Shown here: one piece after another, positions 18,027-26,914 of the stretch
How the letters are laid out: each line of letters starts with the position of its first letter
How positions within the stretch are numbered: position 1 is the stretch's first letter
Origin: Pontibacter diazotrophicus
GTDB taxonomy: Bacteria > Bacteroidota > Bacteroidia > Cytophagales > Hymenobacteraceae
Length of the DNA stretch: 64,000 bases
Assembly: GCF_003367245.1 (NCBI RefSeq)
Contig: NZ_QRGR01000001.1
Span: forward strand, 186,001 to 250,000
Reading direction: 5' to 3'
Translations under genes and position numbers: made by a program
The notes under the pieces: generated by a model
Seen by the model: only the letters and a program-made list of their open reading frames with translations
Databases searched by the model: none
What the model was told of the DNA's origin: nothing

Positions 18027-18938
18027 TTGAGCATTCTGAAAATTGAAGGCGTAACCAAAACTTACGCCAACCATGTGGCTCTCGATAATGTGAGCTTCGA
18101 AATTCCAACAGGCTGTATCTTCGGCTTGCTGGGACCTAATGGTGCCGGTAAAACCTCCCTTATCCGCATCATTACCCAAATTACAGGGGCTGATAGTGGC
18201 AAAATATTTTTCAAAGGAGACCGCTTGCGGCCAAACCACATCAAGGATATAGGATACCTGCCGGAAGAGCGTGGGCTTTATAAGAAGATGAAGGTGGGGG
18301 AGCAACTGCTCTACCTCACGCAACTCAAAGGCCTGAGCAAAGCTGATGCGAAGGCGCGTATTAAAACGTGGGTAGACCGCTTTGAGATCCGTGACTGGCT
18401 GAACAAGAACATCGAAGACCTTTCAAAAGGCATGCAGCAGAAGGTGCAGTTTATTGCTACGGTGTTGCACGAGCCATCGCTCATTATCCTCGATGAGCCT
18501 TTCTCCGGCTTCGACCCTATAAATGCCAACCTGATAAAGGACGAGATCCTGCGCCTGCGCGAGCGGGGCGCCACCATTATCTTCTCCACACACCGCATGG
18601 AATCGGTGGAGGAACTGTGTGATTATATAGCTCTTATCAACCAGGCGCAGAAAGTGCTGGACGGGCCTGTAAAGGAAGTAAAGGACACTTATAAGACCGA
18701 TACCTTCCAGGTGATAGGGAACGGCAGGCTACTGATTACGTCTCCGGACTTTCAGGTGATGGAACAGCACGATAACCATGGCGTTTTCAGGGCTAATATC
18801 CGGCTGCTGAATAACACGACTCCCAATGACCTGCTGCGTTACCTGATTCAGCGCGTGGAGATACACTCTTTTATAGAGTTGGTACCAAGTATAAATGATA
18901 TTTTCATTCAAAAAGTAAAGGAGACACACCATGTCTAA
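18027..18938 (+). CDS. ABC transporter ATP-binding protein (NatA-like)
   Basis: The cytoplasmic ATPase of an ABC-2 exporter. Walker A Gly-Pro-Asn-Gly-Ala-Gly-Lys-Thr is at residues 36-43, the signature Leu-Ser-Lys-Gly-Met-Gln-Gln is near 132-138, and Walker B ends at Asp156-Glu157. A C-terminal DUF4162-like domain follows. The start is TTG at 18027: it gives the standard N-terminus and there is no upstream ATG in frame. The permease gene begins 8 bases before this stop, so the two subunits are translationally coupled. NatAB-type systems export Na+ in Bacillus; the substrate here is unknown. Confidence 0.92.
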   Translation: MSILKIEGVTKTYANHVALDNVSFEIPTGCIFGLLGPNGAGKTSLIRIITQITGADSGKIFFKGDRLRPNHIKDIGYLPEERGLYKKMKVGEQLLYLTQLKGLSKADAKARIKTWVDRFEIRDWLNKNIEDLSKGMQQKVQFIATVLHEPSLIILDEPFSGFDPINANLIKDEILRLRERGATIIFSTHRMESVEELCDYIALINQAQKVLDGPVKEVKDTYKTDTFQVIGNGRLLITSPDFQVMEQHDNHGVFRANIRLLNNTTPNDLLRYLIQRVEIHSFIELVPSINDIFIQKVKETHHV

Positions 18939-20292
18939 AGTCTGGTTGATTATACAGCGGGAATACCTGACGCGTGTCCGTAAAAAGAGCTTCATTATCA
19001 TGACGCTGCTGACACCCATCCTGCTGGCTGCTTTCATGATTTTGCCGGGCCTGCTTATTACCATGTCCGGAGACACGGAGACGGTGATGGTACTGGACGA
19101 AAGCGGCTTGTTTGAAGATAAGTTGCAGGACAGAGAGGACCTGAAGTTTATTCCGCTGGCAGGATCGCTGGAGCAGGCGAAAATGGCTTATCAGGAAACG
19201 GATTATACTGCCCTGCTTTACATCCCTGAAATGTCGATTGACAATCCGCAGGGCATCACCTTGTACGGCAAGAAAAACACCAGTCTGCAAACACAGGTTC
19301 GCCTGGAGAACACGCTGGAGAAAGAAATTGAGAACCAGCGCTTCCTGGCATCCGGCCTGGACCGGGAGACGCTGGATAAAATAGAGGCCAATGTGAAGCT
19401 GAGCACCATCAACTTAAGTGGTGAAGGCGAGAAAGACAACAACGCCATTATTACGTCTATTGCCGGAGTGGCCGGGGCCGTTATCATCTACTTCTTTATC
19501 TTTATGTATGGCGTCCAGATTATGCGGGGTGTAATTGAGGAGAAAACGAGCCGCATTGTGGAGGTAATGATTTCGTCTGTGAAGCCTTTCCAACTGATGA
19601 TGGGTAAGATTATAGGCATTGCCGCAGTAGGCCTCACACAGTTTCTGCTCTGGATTGTGCTTTCCTTTGTAGCCGTAACTGCCGTTTCTGCTGCTTTCGG
19701 AATCGATGCAGCGCCGTCGCCGGCAGCACAGTTTGCAGCAGGGCAGGCCGCTGCGCAGGGGGAGGAAGAGGAAGAAGCAACAGCTACTTCTACAGTGGAT
19801 AACCCACCGCAGGAAAATGAAGTTGCTAACACCATCAGCGATGTGAAGCGTGGCTTCGCTAACCTGAACATTGCCTTGATTTTTGGCTGCTTCTTATTCT
19901 ACTTCCTTGGAGGTTACCTGCTCTACGGTTCCCTCTTCGGAGCCATTGGAGCAGCAGTAGACAACGAGACAGATACGCAGCAGTTTATGATGCCTATCAC
20001 GATTCCGCTGATTATTGCGTTCATCATGTCGTATTCTGTTGTGCTGAAGAACCCGGATGGGCCGGTGGCTTTCTGGATGTCGATTATCCCGCTCACTTCC
20101 CCGATTGTGATGATGGTACGGGTGCCCTTTGGCGTGCCCGCCTGGGAACTGCTGCTCTCGATGGCGCTACTGATAGCTGGCTTTATATTTACCACCTGGA
20201 TTGCAAGCCGCATTTACCGTGTCGGTATCCTGATGTATGGCAAAAAGATTAATTATAAAGAACTGTCGAAGTGGCTGTTTTATAGAGTATAA
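18931..20292 (+). CDS. ABC-2 type permease (NatB-like)
   Basis: The membrane subunit partnering the preceding ATPase, 453 residues. One membrane helix lies near residues 25-47, then an extracytoplasmic region of about 130 residues, then a cluster of five or so helices from about residue 175 onwards. The segment Glu-Glu-Lys-Thr-Ser-Arg-Ile-Val-Glu-Val-Met-Ile-Ser-Ser-Val-Lys is the family hallmark. An Ala/Glu-rich loop (about residues 265-305) interrupts the membrane region. Its ATG overlaps the ATPase gene by 8 bases. Confidence 0.9.
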   Translation: MSKVWLIIQREYLTRVRKKSFIIMTLLTPILLAAFMILPGLLITMSGDTETVMVLDESGLFEDKLQDREDLKFIPLAGSLEQAKMAYQETDYTALLYIPEMSIDNPQGITLYGKKNTSLQTQVRLENTLEKEIENQRFLASGLDRETLDKIEANVKLSTINLSGEGEKDNNAIITSIAGVAGAVIIYFFIFMYGVQIMRGVIEEKTSRIVEVMISSVKPFQLMMGKIIGIAAVGLTQFLLWIVLSFVAVTAVSAAFGIDAAPSPAAQFAAGQAAAQGEEEEEATATSTVDNPPQENEVANTISDVKRGFANLNIALIFGCFLFYFLGGYLLYGSLFGAIGAAVDNETDTQQFMMPITIPLIIAFIMSYSVVLKNPDGPVAFWMSIIPLTSPIVMMVRVPFGVPAWELLLSMALLIAGFIFTTWIASRIYRVGILMYGKKINYKELSKWLFYRV

Positions 20293-20316
20293 ACGTACAT
20301 AGTAGCATAAAACAAG

Positions 20317-20352
20317 AATAGCTGGCCCCAACCAAAGGCCGGCTATTTTTTT
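20317..20352 (+). terminator. Terminator of the ABC transporter operon
   Basis: AATAGCTGGCC (20317-20327) pairs with GGCCGGCTATT (20337-20347) with one G-U pair, then a T-run to 20352. Confidence 0.88.
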
Positions 20353-20353
20353 G

Positions 20354-20361
20354 TAAATTTG
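20354..20361 (+). promoter_or_regulatory. TAnnTTTG -7 box for the ChaN-like gene
   Basis: TAAATTTG at 20354-20361, 19 bases before the ATG at 20381 and directly abutting the T-tract of the upstream terminator. Confidence 0.5.
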
Positions 20362-20380
20362 CTTGATAATCACAAACTGA

Positions 20381-21265
20381 ATGAAGAATCTGCCGCTCCT
20401 GATTTTGTTGCTACTAATGGTTACTGCTGTTACCTCTGCCCAGAATAAAGATAAGCCTGCTTACCGCCTGTTCACAAAGGAGGGTAAGAATATCAGCTAT
20501 AGTAAAATGCTGAAGGAACTTGAGAAAGCTGATGTAGTGCTCTTCGGTGAGCAGCACAACGACCCGATTGCGCATTGGCTGCAGTTAGAATTGGCGAAGG
20601 ATTTACACCAGGCACACCCGCAGAACTTTGCCATAGGAGTAGAGATGTTTGAGGCAGATGTGCAACTGGTACTAAACGAGTACCTGGCGAACCTGACGCC
20701 GGAGGCGAACTTTGAGCAGGAGTCGCGGCCGTGGCCTAATTATAAAACAGACTATAAACCAATATTGCGCTACGCTAAGGAAAATGGAATTCCTGTTGTT
20801 GCCACCAATGTTCCCAGGCGATATGCGGCCATGGTATCAGCAGGTAGCCTAAGTGCGCTGGGAGGTATTTCAGAGGAAGCGAAAAAGTACATCGCACCGC
20901 TTCCGATACAGGTGGACATGAACCTGCCGGGGTATAAGCGTATGATGGGTATGTTCGGAGGCAGTACGCATGGCAATACCAAAAGCGAGAATATAGTGCA
21001 GGCGCAGGCGCTAAAAGATGCCACTATGGCGCATTTCATACTGGAGCAGGTAAAGCAAGATAACAAGTTGCTCCACATTAACGGTGCCTATCACTCGGAT
21101 AATTTTGAAGGCATTGGCTGGTACCTGAAGCAGGGACAACCCCAGCTAAAAACTGTTACTATTACCACCTTGCTGCAAGATGACCTGGAGAAGCTATCAG
21201 AGGAAAACAAAGAGAAAGCCGACTATGTTATTGTGGTTCCCGCCAGCATGACCCGAACGTTTTAA
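20381..21265 (+). CDS. ChaN-family (DUF399) exported protein
   Basis: A 294-residue exported protein with a signal peptide ending near residue 20 (Val-Thr-Ser-Ala-Gln). The mature part matches the ChaN/DUF399 fold: Val-Val-Leu-Phe-Gly-Glu-Gln-His-Asn-Asp-Pro near residue 52, Gly-Val-Glu-Met-Phe-Glu, and His-Ile-Asn-Gly-Ala-Tyr-His-Ser-Asp near residue 230. ChaN of Campylobacter binds heme and is linked to iron uptake, so a heme- or iron-related envelope role is plausible. No lipobox cysteine is seen, so this one is probably soluble. It converges on the IscA-type gene across a bidirectional terminator. Confidence 0.85.
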   Translation: MKNLPLLILLLLMVTAVTSAQNKDKPAYRLFTKEGKNISYSKMLKELEKADVVLFGEQHNDPIAHWLQLELAKDLHQAHPQNFAIGVEMFEADVQLVLNEYLANLTPEANFEQESRPWPNYKTDYKPILRYAKENGIPVVATNVPRRYAAMVSAGSLSALGGISEEAKKYIAPLPIQVDMNLPGYKRMMGMFGGSTHGNTKSENIVQAQALKDATMAHFILEQVKQDNKLLHINGAYHSDNFEGIGWYLKQGQPQLKTVTITTLLQDDLEKLSEENKEKADYVIVVPASMTRTF

Positions 21266-21371
21266 AGCTCTGCTCACATTGCTAGCTTAAGTGCTCTCAG
21301 CCTTACGCTCAAAGACCTCGCAGCGTGCGCAGCTCCTGCGAGCGTCTGAGTGAGCTATACGGATAAAAACG

Positions 21372-21401
21372 GCAAAGCCCGGCCAAATGACCGGGCTTTG
21401 C
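21372..21401. terminator. Bidirectional terminator between the ChaN-like and IscA-type genes
   Basis: Perfect 11-bp GC-rich stem GCAAAGCCCGG (21372-21382) with CCGGGCTTTGC (21391-21401), eight-base loop. Confidence 0.85.
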
Positions 21402-21426
21402 TTATCAAAGAGAAAGAAGGTTTCGA

Positions 21427-21774
21427 TTATGCAGAGAAAGAGCTGCCACAACCGCATGTGCTCTTCGCCTGCGGGTTGCTGAACGTAAAGCCACGCGCGT
21501 TCAGGCCATCCTGGAAGTCAACTTCCATGCCTATCACATACATGCCATGCTTTTTGTCCATAATGAGTGTCAGCCCATCTAAATCATAAGTCTCATCAGA
21601 ATCCTTTGGCTTATCAAAGCCAAGCAGGTAAGACATACCGGAGCATCCGCCGCCTTGCACACCAACGCGCAAGCCGTATTCTGCTGGTACATTTTTTTCC
21701 TGCATTATATTTCTAGCCTCCGCTAAGGCCTTTTCAGTCAAAGTAATAGGTGCAGTTTTAGTTTCTGTTGCCAT
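21427..21774 (-). CDS. A-type iron-sulfur cluster carrier (IscA/SufA/ErpA family)
   Basis: A 115-residue scaffold or carrier that delivers Fe-S clusters to apoproteins. The three invariant cysteines are present: one in Gly-Gly-Gly-Cys-Ser-Gly and two in the C-terminal Cys-Gly-Cys-Gly-Ser-Ser-Phe. The ATG at 21774 gives a normal N-terminus (Ala-Thr-Glu-Thr-Lys); an in-frame ATG 20 codons further out would add an unrelated leader and is less likely. No suf or isc cluster is adjacent. Confidence 0.93.
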   Translation of the reverse strand: MATETKTAPITLTEKALAEARNIMQEKNVPAEYGLRVGVQGGGCSGMSYLLGFDKPKDSDETYDLDGLTLIMDKKHGMYVIGMEVDFQDGLNARGFTFSNPQAKSTCGCGSSFSA

Positions 21775-21933
21775 AGTGTACGCTCTTTTATTTGTAGCCA
21801 CAAACTTACACAATTCTTCTGAATTATGCGGCATGGCTATCTTGTGTACTCATTTAACAGCCAAACCGGCTGAATGATTCATGTATCTTCCGTTAATTTT
21901 TTACGATATTTAAGCTTTCATCAGACAACTAAC

Positions 21934-22467
21934 ATGAACGAATTTCTCATATTTATTATAGACCTCTTAAAAATCGCACTACCAGCTATCATCGTGGCGG
22001 TGGCAATGTATTACCTCGTGAAAAAGCACTACGAGCGGGATCATAAAATAAAGCTACTGGAGTTGCGGCAAAAAAATGCAGAGGTAGTGCTGCCGATTCG
22101 TTTGCAGGCCTATGAGCGCATTGTACTGTTGCTGGAGCGTATTACGCCAAGCAACCTATTGTTGCGTGTGGGCGCCTCCGGACAGACGGCTGCCGAATAC
22201 CACCGGGTGCTGCTCAACGAGATCCGCAATGAATTTAACCATAACATGTCGCAACAGGTGTACATGACGGAGCAGGCCTGGCAACAGGTAAAGCACGCCC
22301 GCGAAGATGTGGTGAACCTAATTAACAAAACTTACAAGGAACTGCCCGAAAACTCCCGTGGCACTGATCTGGCCAAACGCATCCTGGAAAGTGTGCTGGC
22401 AACAGAGCAGGATCCGACCTCCCGTGCTCTCAGTTATGTGAAGCAGGAGATAAGGCAGGTGTTTTGA
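21934..22467 (+). CDS. Membrane-anchored protein of unknown function (DUF7935-like)
   Basis: A 177-residue protein with one N-terminal membrane helix (about residues 4-27) and a long charged, helical cytoplasmic part. The segment Leu-Pro-Ile-Arg-Leu-Gln-Ala-Tyr-Glu-Arg-Ile-Val-Leu-Leu-Leu-Glu-Arg-Ile is characteristic of a small protein I have seen conserved in Bacteroidota (listed, I believe, as DUF7935). The function is unknown. I chose the ATG at 21934; the frame is open 20 codons upstream but that leader lacks sense. Confidence 0.65.
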   Translation: MNEFLIFIIDLLKIALPAIIVAVAMYYLVKKHYERDHKIKLLELRQKNAEVVLPIRLQAYERIVLLLERITPSNLLLRVGASGQTAAEYHRVLLNEIRNEFNHNMSQQVYMTEQAWQQVKHAREDVVNLINKTYKELPENSRGTDLAKRILESVLATEQDPTSRALSYVKQEIRQVF

Positions 22468-22494
22468 GTTAGAAAGTTAGAGAGTTATAAAAGA

Positions 22495-22527
22495 AAAGAG
22501 GTAGAACGTGGACCGTTCTACCTCTTT
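22495..22527. terminator. Bidirectional terminator
   Basis: Perfect 14-bp stem AAAGAGGTAGAACG (22495-22508) with its complement at 22514-22527 and a five-base loop, between converging genes. Confidence 0.88.
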
Positions 22528-22550
22528 CTGTTTGGGTTATTCTATGCTGT

Positions 22551-23639
22551 TTACTCAAACAGCTCTTTTAGTTTCTCTACCAAGGCTTTTACCTGTTCCG
22601 GGCTGTGGGCGGGGAAATTGGCGATGCGTATCTGGGTTTCCTTGTACTTGCCGTAGCCGCTTCCTACTGCCATGTCAAACTCAGCCAGGCGCTTGTTTAC
22701 TTCTGATGCTGGCACTAAGGTATTGGCCACAATGGTAGTAGGAGAACGGTGTTGGGGGTTCTCTACCGCGGGCGTAAAGGTCTTGCTCTGTTCCAGGTAT
22801 TCATAAATCAGGCTGGCTTTCGCTTCTGTTTCTTCTCTGATTGCCTCCACGCCTTTGCTATTCATATCCTCTACTACTTTGCCCAGCAGGTAAATGTCCA
22901 GCACGTTGGGTGTTTCCACCGTCTGGTTTGCTTTGGCTTTGCTCAGCATAGCCGGTATGCTGTGGTAAGATCCGATAGTCTGGCCTTGGGCAGCCAGGGC
23001 TTCTGCTTTAGCAATACAACGGTCGTTCAGGAGCCACACGCCTAAACCTGCTGGTAAGCCGAAGCACTTCTGCACAGAGAAATAAACAGCATCCACTTTT
23101 GAGAAATCGAAAGCAGGATTTGGCAGCGAAGAAACAGCATCTACATAAATCAAGGCGTCCGAAGAAGCTTTTTCCCGAAAAAGGTTGATTTCAGCTACAG
23201 GCATAGCGGCACCGGAACTGGTTTCGTTCTGGATAAGCGCTACCAATTCTGCAGATGCAGGCACCGTAATGCCTGGCACGTCGAAACCCTCGCTGAACGG
23301 CACTTCGTGCTTTTGCGCCTTCAGTCCCAGTTCCTGCGTTGTTTCAAAAAAGCGAGCCGAGAATGAGCCATTCACCAGGTGAAAGCTCTCCTGCTGAACG
23401 GTATTCTGAATAGCGCGTTCCCATATTTCCGTCGCTGACGCCAGGAACAGCACCTCGTAGTTTTCTGGCAATTGCAACAGCTGCCGTAGCCCCGCCACCG
23501 CATGTGCGAATATCTCCTGAAACTGTTTGCTGCGGTGTGAAATACTGCCAATCTTCTCCTGCAATGCCGTGTTCATGTGTTGTGGCACGGTAGGGTACAG
23601 TTCTGACGGCCCGGGGGTGAAGTATACTTTGTTGTTCAT
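22551..23639 (-). CDS. Class V aminotransferase, probable phosphoserine aminotransferase
   Basis: A PLP enzyme of fold type I, 362 residues. The pattern Tyr-Phe-Thr-Pro-Gly-Pro-Ser opens the protein, Tyr-Val-Asp-Ala-Val-Ser-Ser-Leu contains the PLP-binding Asp, and Val-Tyr-Phe-Ser-Val-Gln-Lys contains the Schiff-base lysine. It lies 34 bases downstream of the SerB-SerA fusion gene on the same strand, which points to the second step of serine synthesis (3-phosphohydroxypyruvate to phosphoserine). The sequence is not close to classical E. coli SerC, so an alanine-glyoxylate type activity remains possible. The start is the ATG at 23639; the frame is open 28 codons further but without sense. Confidence 0.82.
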   Translation of the reverse strand: MNNKVYFTPGPSELYPTVPQHMNTALQEKIGSISHRSKQFQEIFAHAVAGLRQLLQLPENYEVLFLASATEIWERAIQNTVQQESFHLVNGSFSARFFETTQELGLKAQKHEVPFSEGFDVPGITVPASAELVALIQNETSSGAAMPVAEINLFREKASSDALIYVDAVSSLPNPAFDFSKVDAVYFSVQKCFGLPAGLGVWLLNDRCIAKAEALAAQGQTIGSYHSIPAMLSKAKANQTVETPNVLDIYLLGKVVEDMNSKGVEAIREETEAKASLIYEYLEQSKTFTPAVENPQHRSPTTIVANTLVPASEVNKRLAEFDMAVGSGYGKYKETQIRIANFPAHSPEQVKALVEKLKELFE

Positions 23640-23673
23640 GTGTTGTGCGTCGTGATACGTGCTAGCTGATTTG

Positions 23674-25566
23674 TTAATACAACATGCGGAACTTGATGGT
23701 GTGCGGCACGCCGCGCATATCATTTACCAACTGTTTGTCATACTTCTTATTCACGTCGGTAATCACATAACCTACATGCTCATTTGTTTTGAGGTACTGG
23801 CCCAGGATGTTTACCTGGTTCTTTGCCAGCACATTGTTTATGTCGGCCAGCACGCCCGGCACGTTTTGATGTATGTGGATCAGGCGATGCGCGTTTTTCA
23901 GTTCCGGCAACTGGATGTTAGGGAAGTTGACGCTTTGGTAGGTGTTGCCTGAGTTAATATAGTCCATGATGCGGTTGGGCACAAAGTTGGCAATGTTCAT
24001 CTGTGCCTCAGATGTACTGCCACCGATGTGTGGTGTCAGAATTACATTCGGCAGGCCGCGCAGTTCACTTACAAAGGGCTCACTGTTCGTGGCGGGCTCC
24101 TGCGGGAACACGTCCACGGCCGCGCCGCGCAACTTGCCTGACTTCAGGCTCTCTACCAGCGCCTCTATGTCCACTACGTGGCCGCGGCTCAGGTTCAGGA
24201 AAATGGCACCGTCTTTCATGGCGGCAAACTCCTGTGCCCCGAATATGTTTTTGTTTTCCGGGCGGCCATCTACGTGCAGCGTCACAAAATCAGCCTTCTC
24301 CAGTAACTCGCGGAGGGTGTCGCATTTGCGCGCGTTACCCAACTGCAGTTTTTCCACTACATCGTAATAGTATACCACCATGCCCATCGCTTCCGCGAGC
24401 ACGGATAGCTGCGCCCCAATGTTGCCGTAGCCTACAATACCCAGTTTCTTGTCACGCACCTCGTAACTACCCGTGGCCGATTTGTCCCAGGTACTTTCAT
24501 GCATTTTGCTGCTCTTATCTACAATGCCACGGCTCAGCATAATAATCTCCCCGATAGCCATTTCCACTACGCTGCGGGTATTGCTGTAAGGGGCATTGAA
24601 CACGGTTACACCGGCTTCGAGGCAGGCATCCAGGTCAATCTGGTTGGTGCCGATGCAGAAGGCCCCGACGCTCATGAGGCGGTTGGCATGCTCCAGCACC
24701 TTGCGGGTTACGTGCGTTTTGCTTCGGATGCCCAGTATCGATACGTTCTGTATTTTCTCACAAAGTTCCTCCTCGCTCAGGGCACCGGCTATGGTTTCTA
24801 CCTGATATCCTTCGTGCCGGAACATCTCTACTGCCCTTGGGTGTATGTTCTCCAGCAGCAGCACGCTTATCCTGTTTTTGGGGTAGGAGATAGCCATTGG
24901 CAACTTGTTCTGGTACAGGAACTCATCTAAGCTTGGGGCGACGTGTTCTGCCTTCGCCAGCACACTGTCGCGGGATATGTTTTCTGTGAAGGCGTAAAAT
25001 TTATTCGCCAGCCCGGCTTCTTTGATCTCATAGTCTGTATAGCCATCACCGATGACGTAAACATCACCAGATAGTGCCAATTGCTCCAGTAACTTGATTT
25101 TTCCCTTATCAAGGCAAAGCACGTTCTTCTCATCAAAGCCGATGATGTTTCCGTTGTCGTCTAACTTGAAGGTGTTGGCATAGATGTTCTCTTCTTTGAT
25201 GCCGTATTGCGTTACAATAGGCGTAATAAACTCCTTAAATCCGCTTGATACAATGTAAATCTGGTCCGAGTACTCCTCCAGAAACGCTTTGTTTCTGCGC
25301 ACAGATTGAGAGACTTTATCCTGCAATACATTAATAAGCTGGGGCAGGTGTTTCTGATGTGCCTTTAACAGGTCCAGGCGCTTGCGAAGGCCCTCTGCAA
25401 AAGAACTTTGCCCGGCCATGGCGCTATCTGTCAGCTCTTTTACCTGCTGCAGTATGCTTTCTTTCTGAGGATCTCCCTCAAGGGATAACTCGCCCAGTTC
25501 GTCCAGGGCTTCTACTTTGGTGAAAGTACTGTCAAAATCAATGATGAAGTATTTGTCTTTGCTCAT
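23674..25566 (-). CDS. Phosphoserine phosphatase / D-3-phosphoglycerate dehydrogenase fusion
   Basis: A 630-residue protein joining steps 3 and 1 of serine biosynthesis. Residues 1-225 are a HAD phosphatase of SerB type: motif I Asp10-Phe-Asp12-Ser-Thr, motif II Val-Ser-Ser-Gly-Phe, and motif IV Gly-Asp-Gly-Tyr-Thr-Asp. Residues of about 235-550 are a D-2-hydroxyacid dehydrogenase of SerA type with NAD motif Gly379-Tyr-Gly-Asn-Ile-Gly384 and the catalytic His in Leu-Thr-Pro-His-Ile-Gly-Gly-Ser-Thr. The last 75 residues are an ACT domain, the usual site of serine feedback. The aminotransferase for the middle step follows, so the two genes encode the whole pathway. All catalytic residues I could check are present in both halves. 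Confidence 0.92.
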   Translation of the reverse strand: MSKDKYFIIDFDSTFTKVEALDELGELSLEGDPQKESILQQVKELTDSAMAGQSSFAEGLRKRLDLLKAHQKHLPQLINVLQDKVSQSVRRNKAFLEEYSDQIYIVSSGFKEFITPIVTQYGIKEENIYANTFKLDDNGNIIGFDEKNVLCLDKGKIKLLEQLALSGDVYVIGDGYTDYEIKEAGLANKFYAFTENISRDSVLAKAEHVAPSLDEFLYQNKLPMAISYPKNRISVLLLENIHPRAVEMFRHEGYQVETIAGALSEEELCEKIQNVSILGIRSKTHVTRKVLEHANRLMSVGAFCIGTNQIDLDACLEAGVTVFNAPYSNTRSVVEMAIGEIIMLSRGIVDKSSKMHESTWDKSATGSYEVRDKKLGIVGYGNIGAQLSVLAEAMGMVVYYYDVVEKLQLGNARKCDTLRELLEKADFVTLHVDGRPENKNIFGAQEFAAMKDGAIFLNLSRGHVVDIEALVESLKSGKLRGAAVDVFPQEPATNSEPFVSELRGLPNVILTPHIGGSTSEAQMNIANFVPNRIMDYINSGNTYQSVNFPNIQLPELKNAHRLIHIHQNVPGVLADINNVLAKNQVNILGQYLKTNEHVGYVITDVNKKYDKQLVNDMRGVPHTIKFRMLY

Positions 25567-25639
25567 GTCTGTAATAAGGAATATGGGCTATACCTAAAGC
25601 GCAGGTATAACAACAAGGGTAAGAGGGCATAAATATAAA

Positions 25640-25677
25640 AAAAAGAACTGGCAACTTATAAGTTGCCAGTTCTTTTT
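25640..25677 (-). terminator. Terminator of bshA
   Basis: AAAAGAACTGGCAAC (25641-25655) pairs perfectly with its complement at 25662-25676, six-base loop, with T-rich flank on the minus strand. Confidence 0.88.
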
Positions 25678-25706
25678 GAATTTTAGTTTTTATCAGATGA
25701 TTGAAT

Positions 25707-26843
25707 TTATAGCAATGCCAGTTGTGTATTGATGATTTTTTGATAAAAATCCTCATACAGCGGCACTATTTTATCAACATCAAAATCTTTGGCACGCCGC
25801 AAAGCGTTTGCTTTGAAGCGAGGGAGGTTCTCATCATCCAGTATATACAGGGCTTTCTCCACCATTTCGTCTATAGCGCCAACCGGGCTTGTGAACCCTG
25901 TTTCGCCATCAACATTCAATTCCGGTATACCGCCTGCGTTAGTGGATACTACGGGTACCTCACAAGCCATTGCCTCCAGTGCCGCCAGGCCAAAGCTTTC
26001 TTTCTCAGAAGGCATCAGGAACAGGTCTGCTATAGAGAGTACTTCTTCCACGGCGTCCAGTTTCCCTAAAAACCGCACATCCTGGCAGATCTGCAGCTCC
26101 CGGCAAAGCTTCTCCATCTTGGGCCGGTCCGGTCCGTCGCCTACCAACAGCAGTTTGCTTGGTATTTGCTGGCGCACTTTTGCAAAAATCCGGATAACGT
26201 CTTCCACGCGCTTCACCGCCCGGAAATTGGAAGTATGTACCAGCAGCTTCTCGTTGCTTGAGGCAATGGCCATACGGAAATGCTCTTTCCGCTGGCGCTT
26301 AAACTTCTCAAGGTTAATGAAGTTAGGAATCACTTCAATATCCTTCTCAATGTCGAAGTAGTCGTAAGTCTCGACGCGCAGGCTATCAGAAACCGCAGTT
26401 ACACCATCCGATTGATTGATACTGAAGGTAACCACAGGCTCAAACGAGGCATCTTTGCCCACCAGTGTGATGTCTGTGCCATGCAGCGTTGTGATAACAG
26501 GGATATTGATGCCTTTGGTCTTGAGGATCTGCTTCGCCATAAATGCTGCTGAAGCATGCGGAATAGCGTAATGCACGTGCAGCAGATCCAGTTTCTCGAA
26601 GCGGGCTATGTCTACCATCTTACTGGCCAGTGCCAGTTCATAGGGCGGGTACTGGAAGAGGGGGTAAGCAGGTATAAATACTTCGTGATAAAAAAGGTTC
26701 TCGCTGAAAAGGTGGAGGCGGGCAGGCTGGCTATAGGTAATAAAGTGTACTTTATGGCCTTTCAGAGCCAGTGCTTTGCCTAGCTCTGTGGCCACCACGC
26801 CGCTACCGCCAAATGTAGGGTAACAAACTATACCGATTCTCAT
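25707..26843 (-). CDS. bshA: N-acetyl-alpha-D-glucosaminyl L-malate synthase
   Basis: The first enzyme of bacillithiol synthesis; it joins UDP-GlcNAc to L-malate. The 378-residue GT4 protein starts with the BshA-type Cys-Tyr-Pro-Thr-Phe-Gly-Gly-Ser-Gly-Val-Val-Ala-Thr-Glu-Leu-Gly. It carries His-Val-His-Tyr-Ala-Ile-Pro-His-Ala near residue 90, Thr-Leu-His-Gly-Thr-Asp near 122, and the C-terminal Pro-Ser-Glu-Lys-Glu-Ser-Phe-Gly-Leu-Ala-Ala-Leu-Glu-Ala-Met-Ala donor motif. These features separate it from general glycosyltransferases. The bshB and bshC partners are not in this window. A terminator separates it from the serine genes. Confidence 0.93.
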   Translation of the reverse strand: MRIGIVCYPTFGGSGVVATELGKALALKGHKVHFITYSQPARLHLFSENLFYHEVFIPAYPLFQYPPYELALASKMVDIARFEKLDLLHVHYAIPHASAAFMAKQILKTKGINIPVITTLHGTDITLVGKDASFEPVVTFSINQSDGVTAVSDSLRVETYDYFDIEKDIEVIPNFINLEKFKRQRKEHFRMAIASSNEKLLVHTSNFRAVKRVEDVIRIFAKVRQQIPSKLLLVGDGPDRPKMEKLCRELQICQDVRFLGKLDAVEEVLSIADLFLMPSEKESFGLAALEAMACEVPVVSTNAGGIPELNVDGETGFTSPVGAIDEMVEKALYILDDENLPRFKANALRRAKDFDVDKIVPLYEDFYQKIINTQLALL

Positions 26844-26860
26844 TTTCTGAATATATAAAA

Positions 26861-26892
26861 AACAAAAGTGCAGCCAACTAATATGACTGCAC
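26861..26892 (-). terminator. Possible weak terminator of the GH3/beta-lactamase gene
   Basis: GTGCAG (26868-26873) pairs with CTGCAC (26887-26892), followed on the minus strand by TTTTGTTTTTT. The stem is only six pairs. Confidence 0.45.
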
Positions 26893-26914
26893 CTGCTAAA
26901 CTACCAATTATCTT

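Noticed and set aside
21350..21589. Plus-strand frame opposite the IscA-type gene
   Set aside because: It is a shadow of the coding strand and runs through the terminator.
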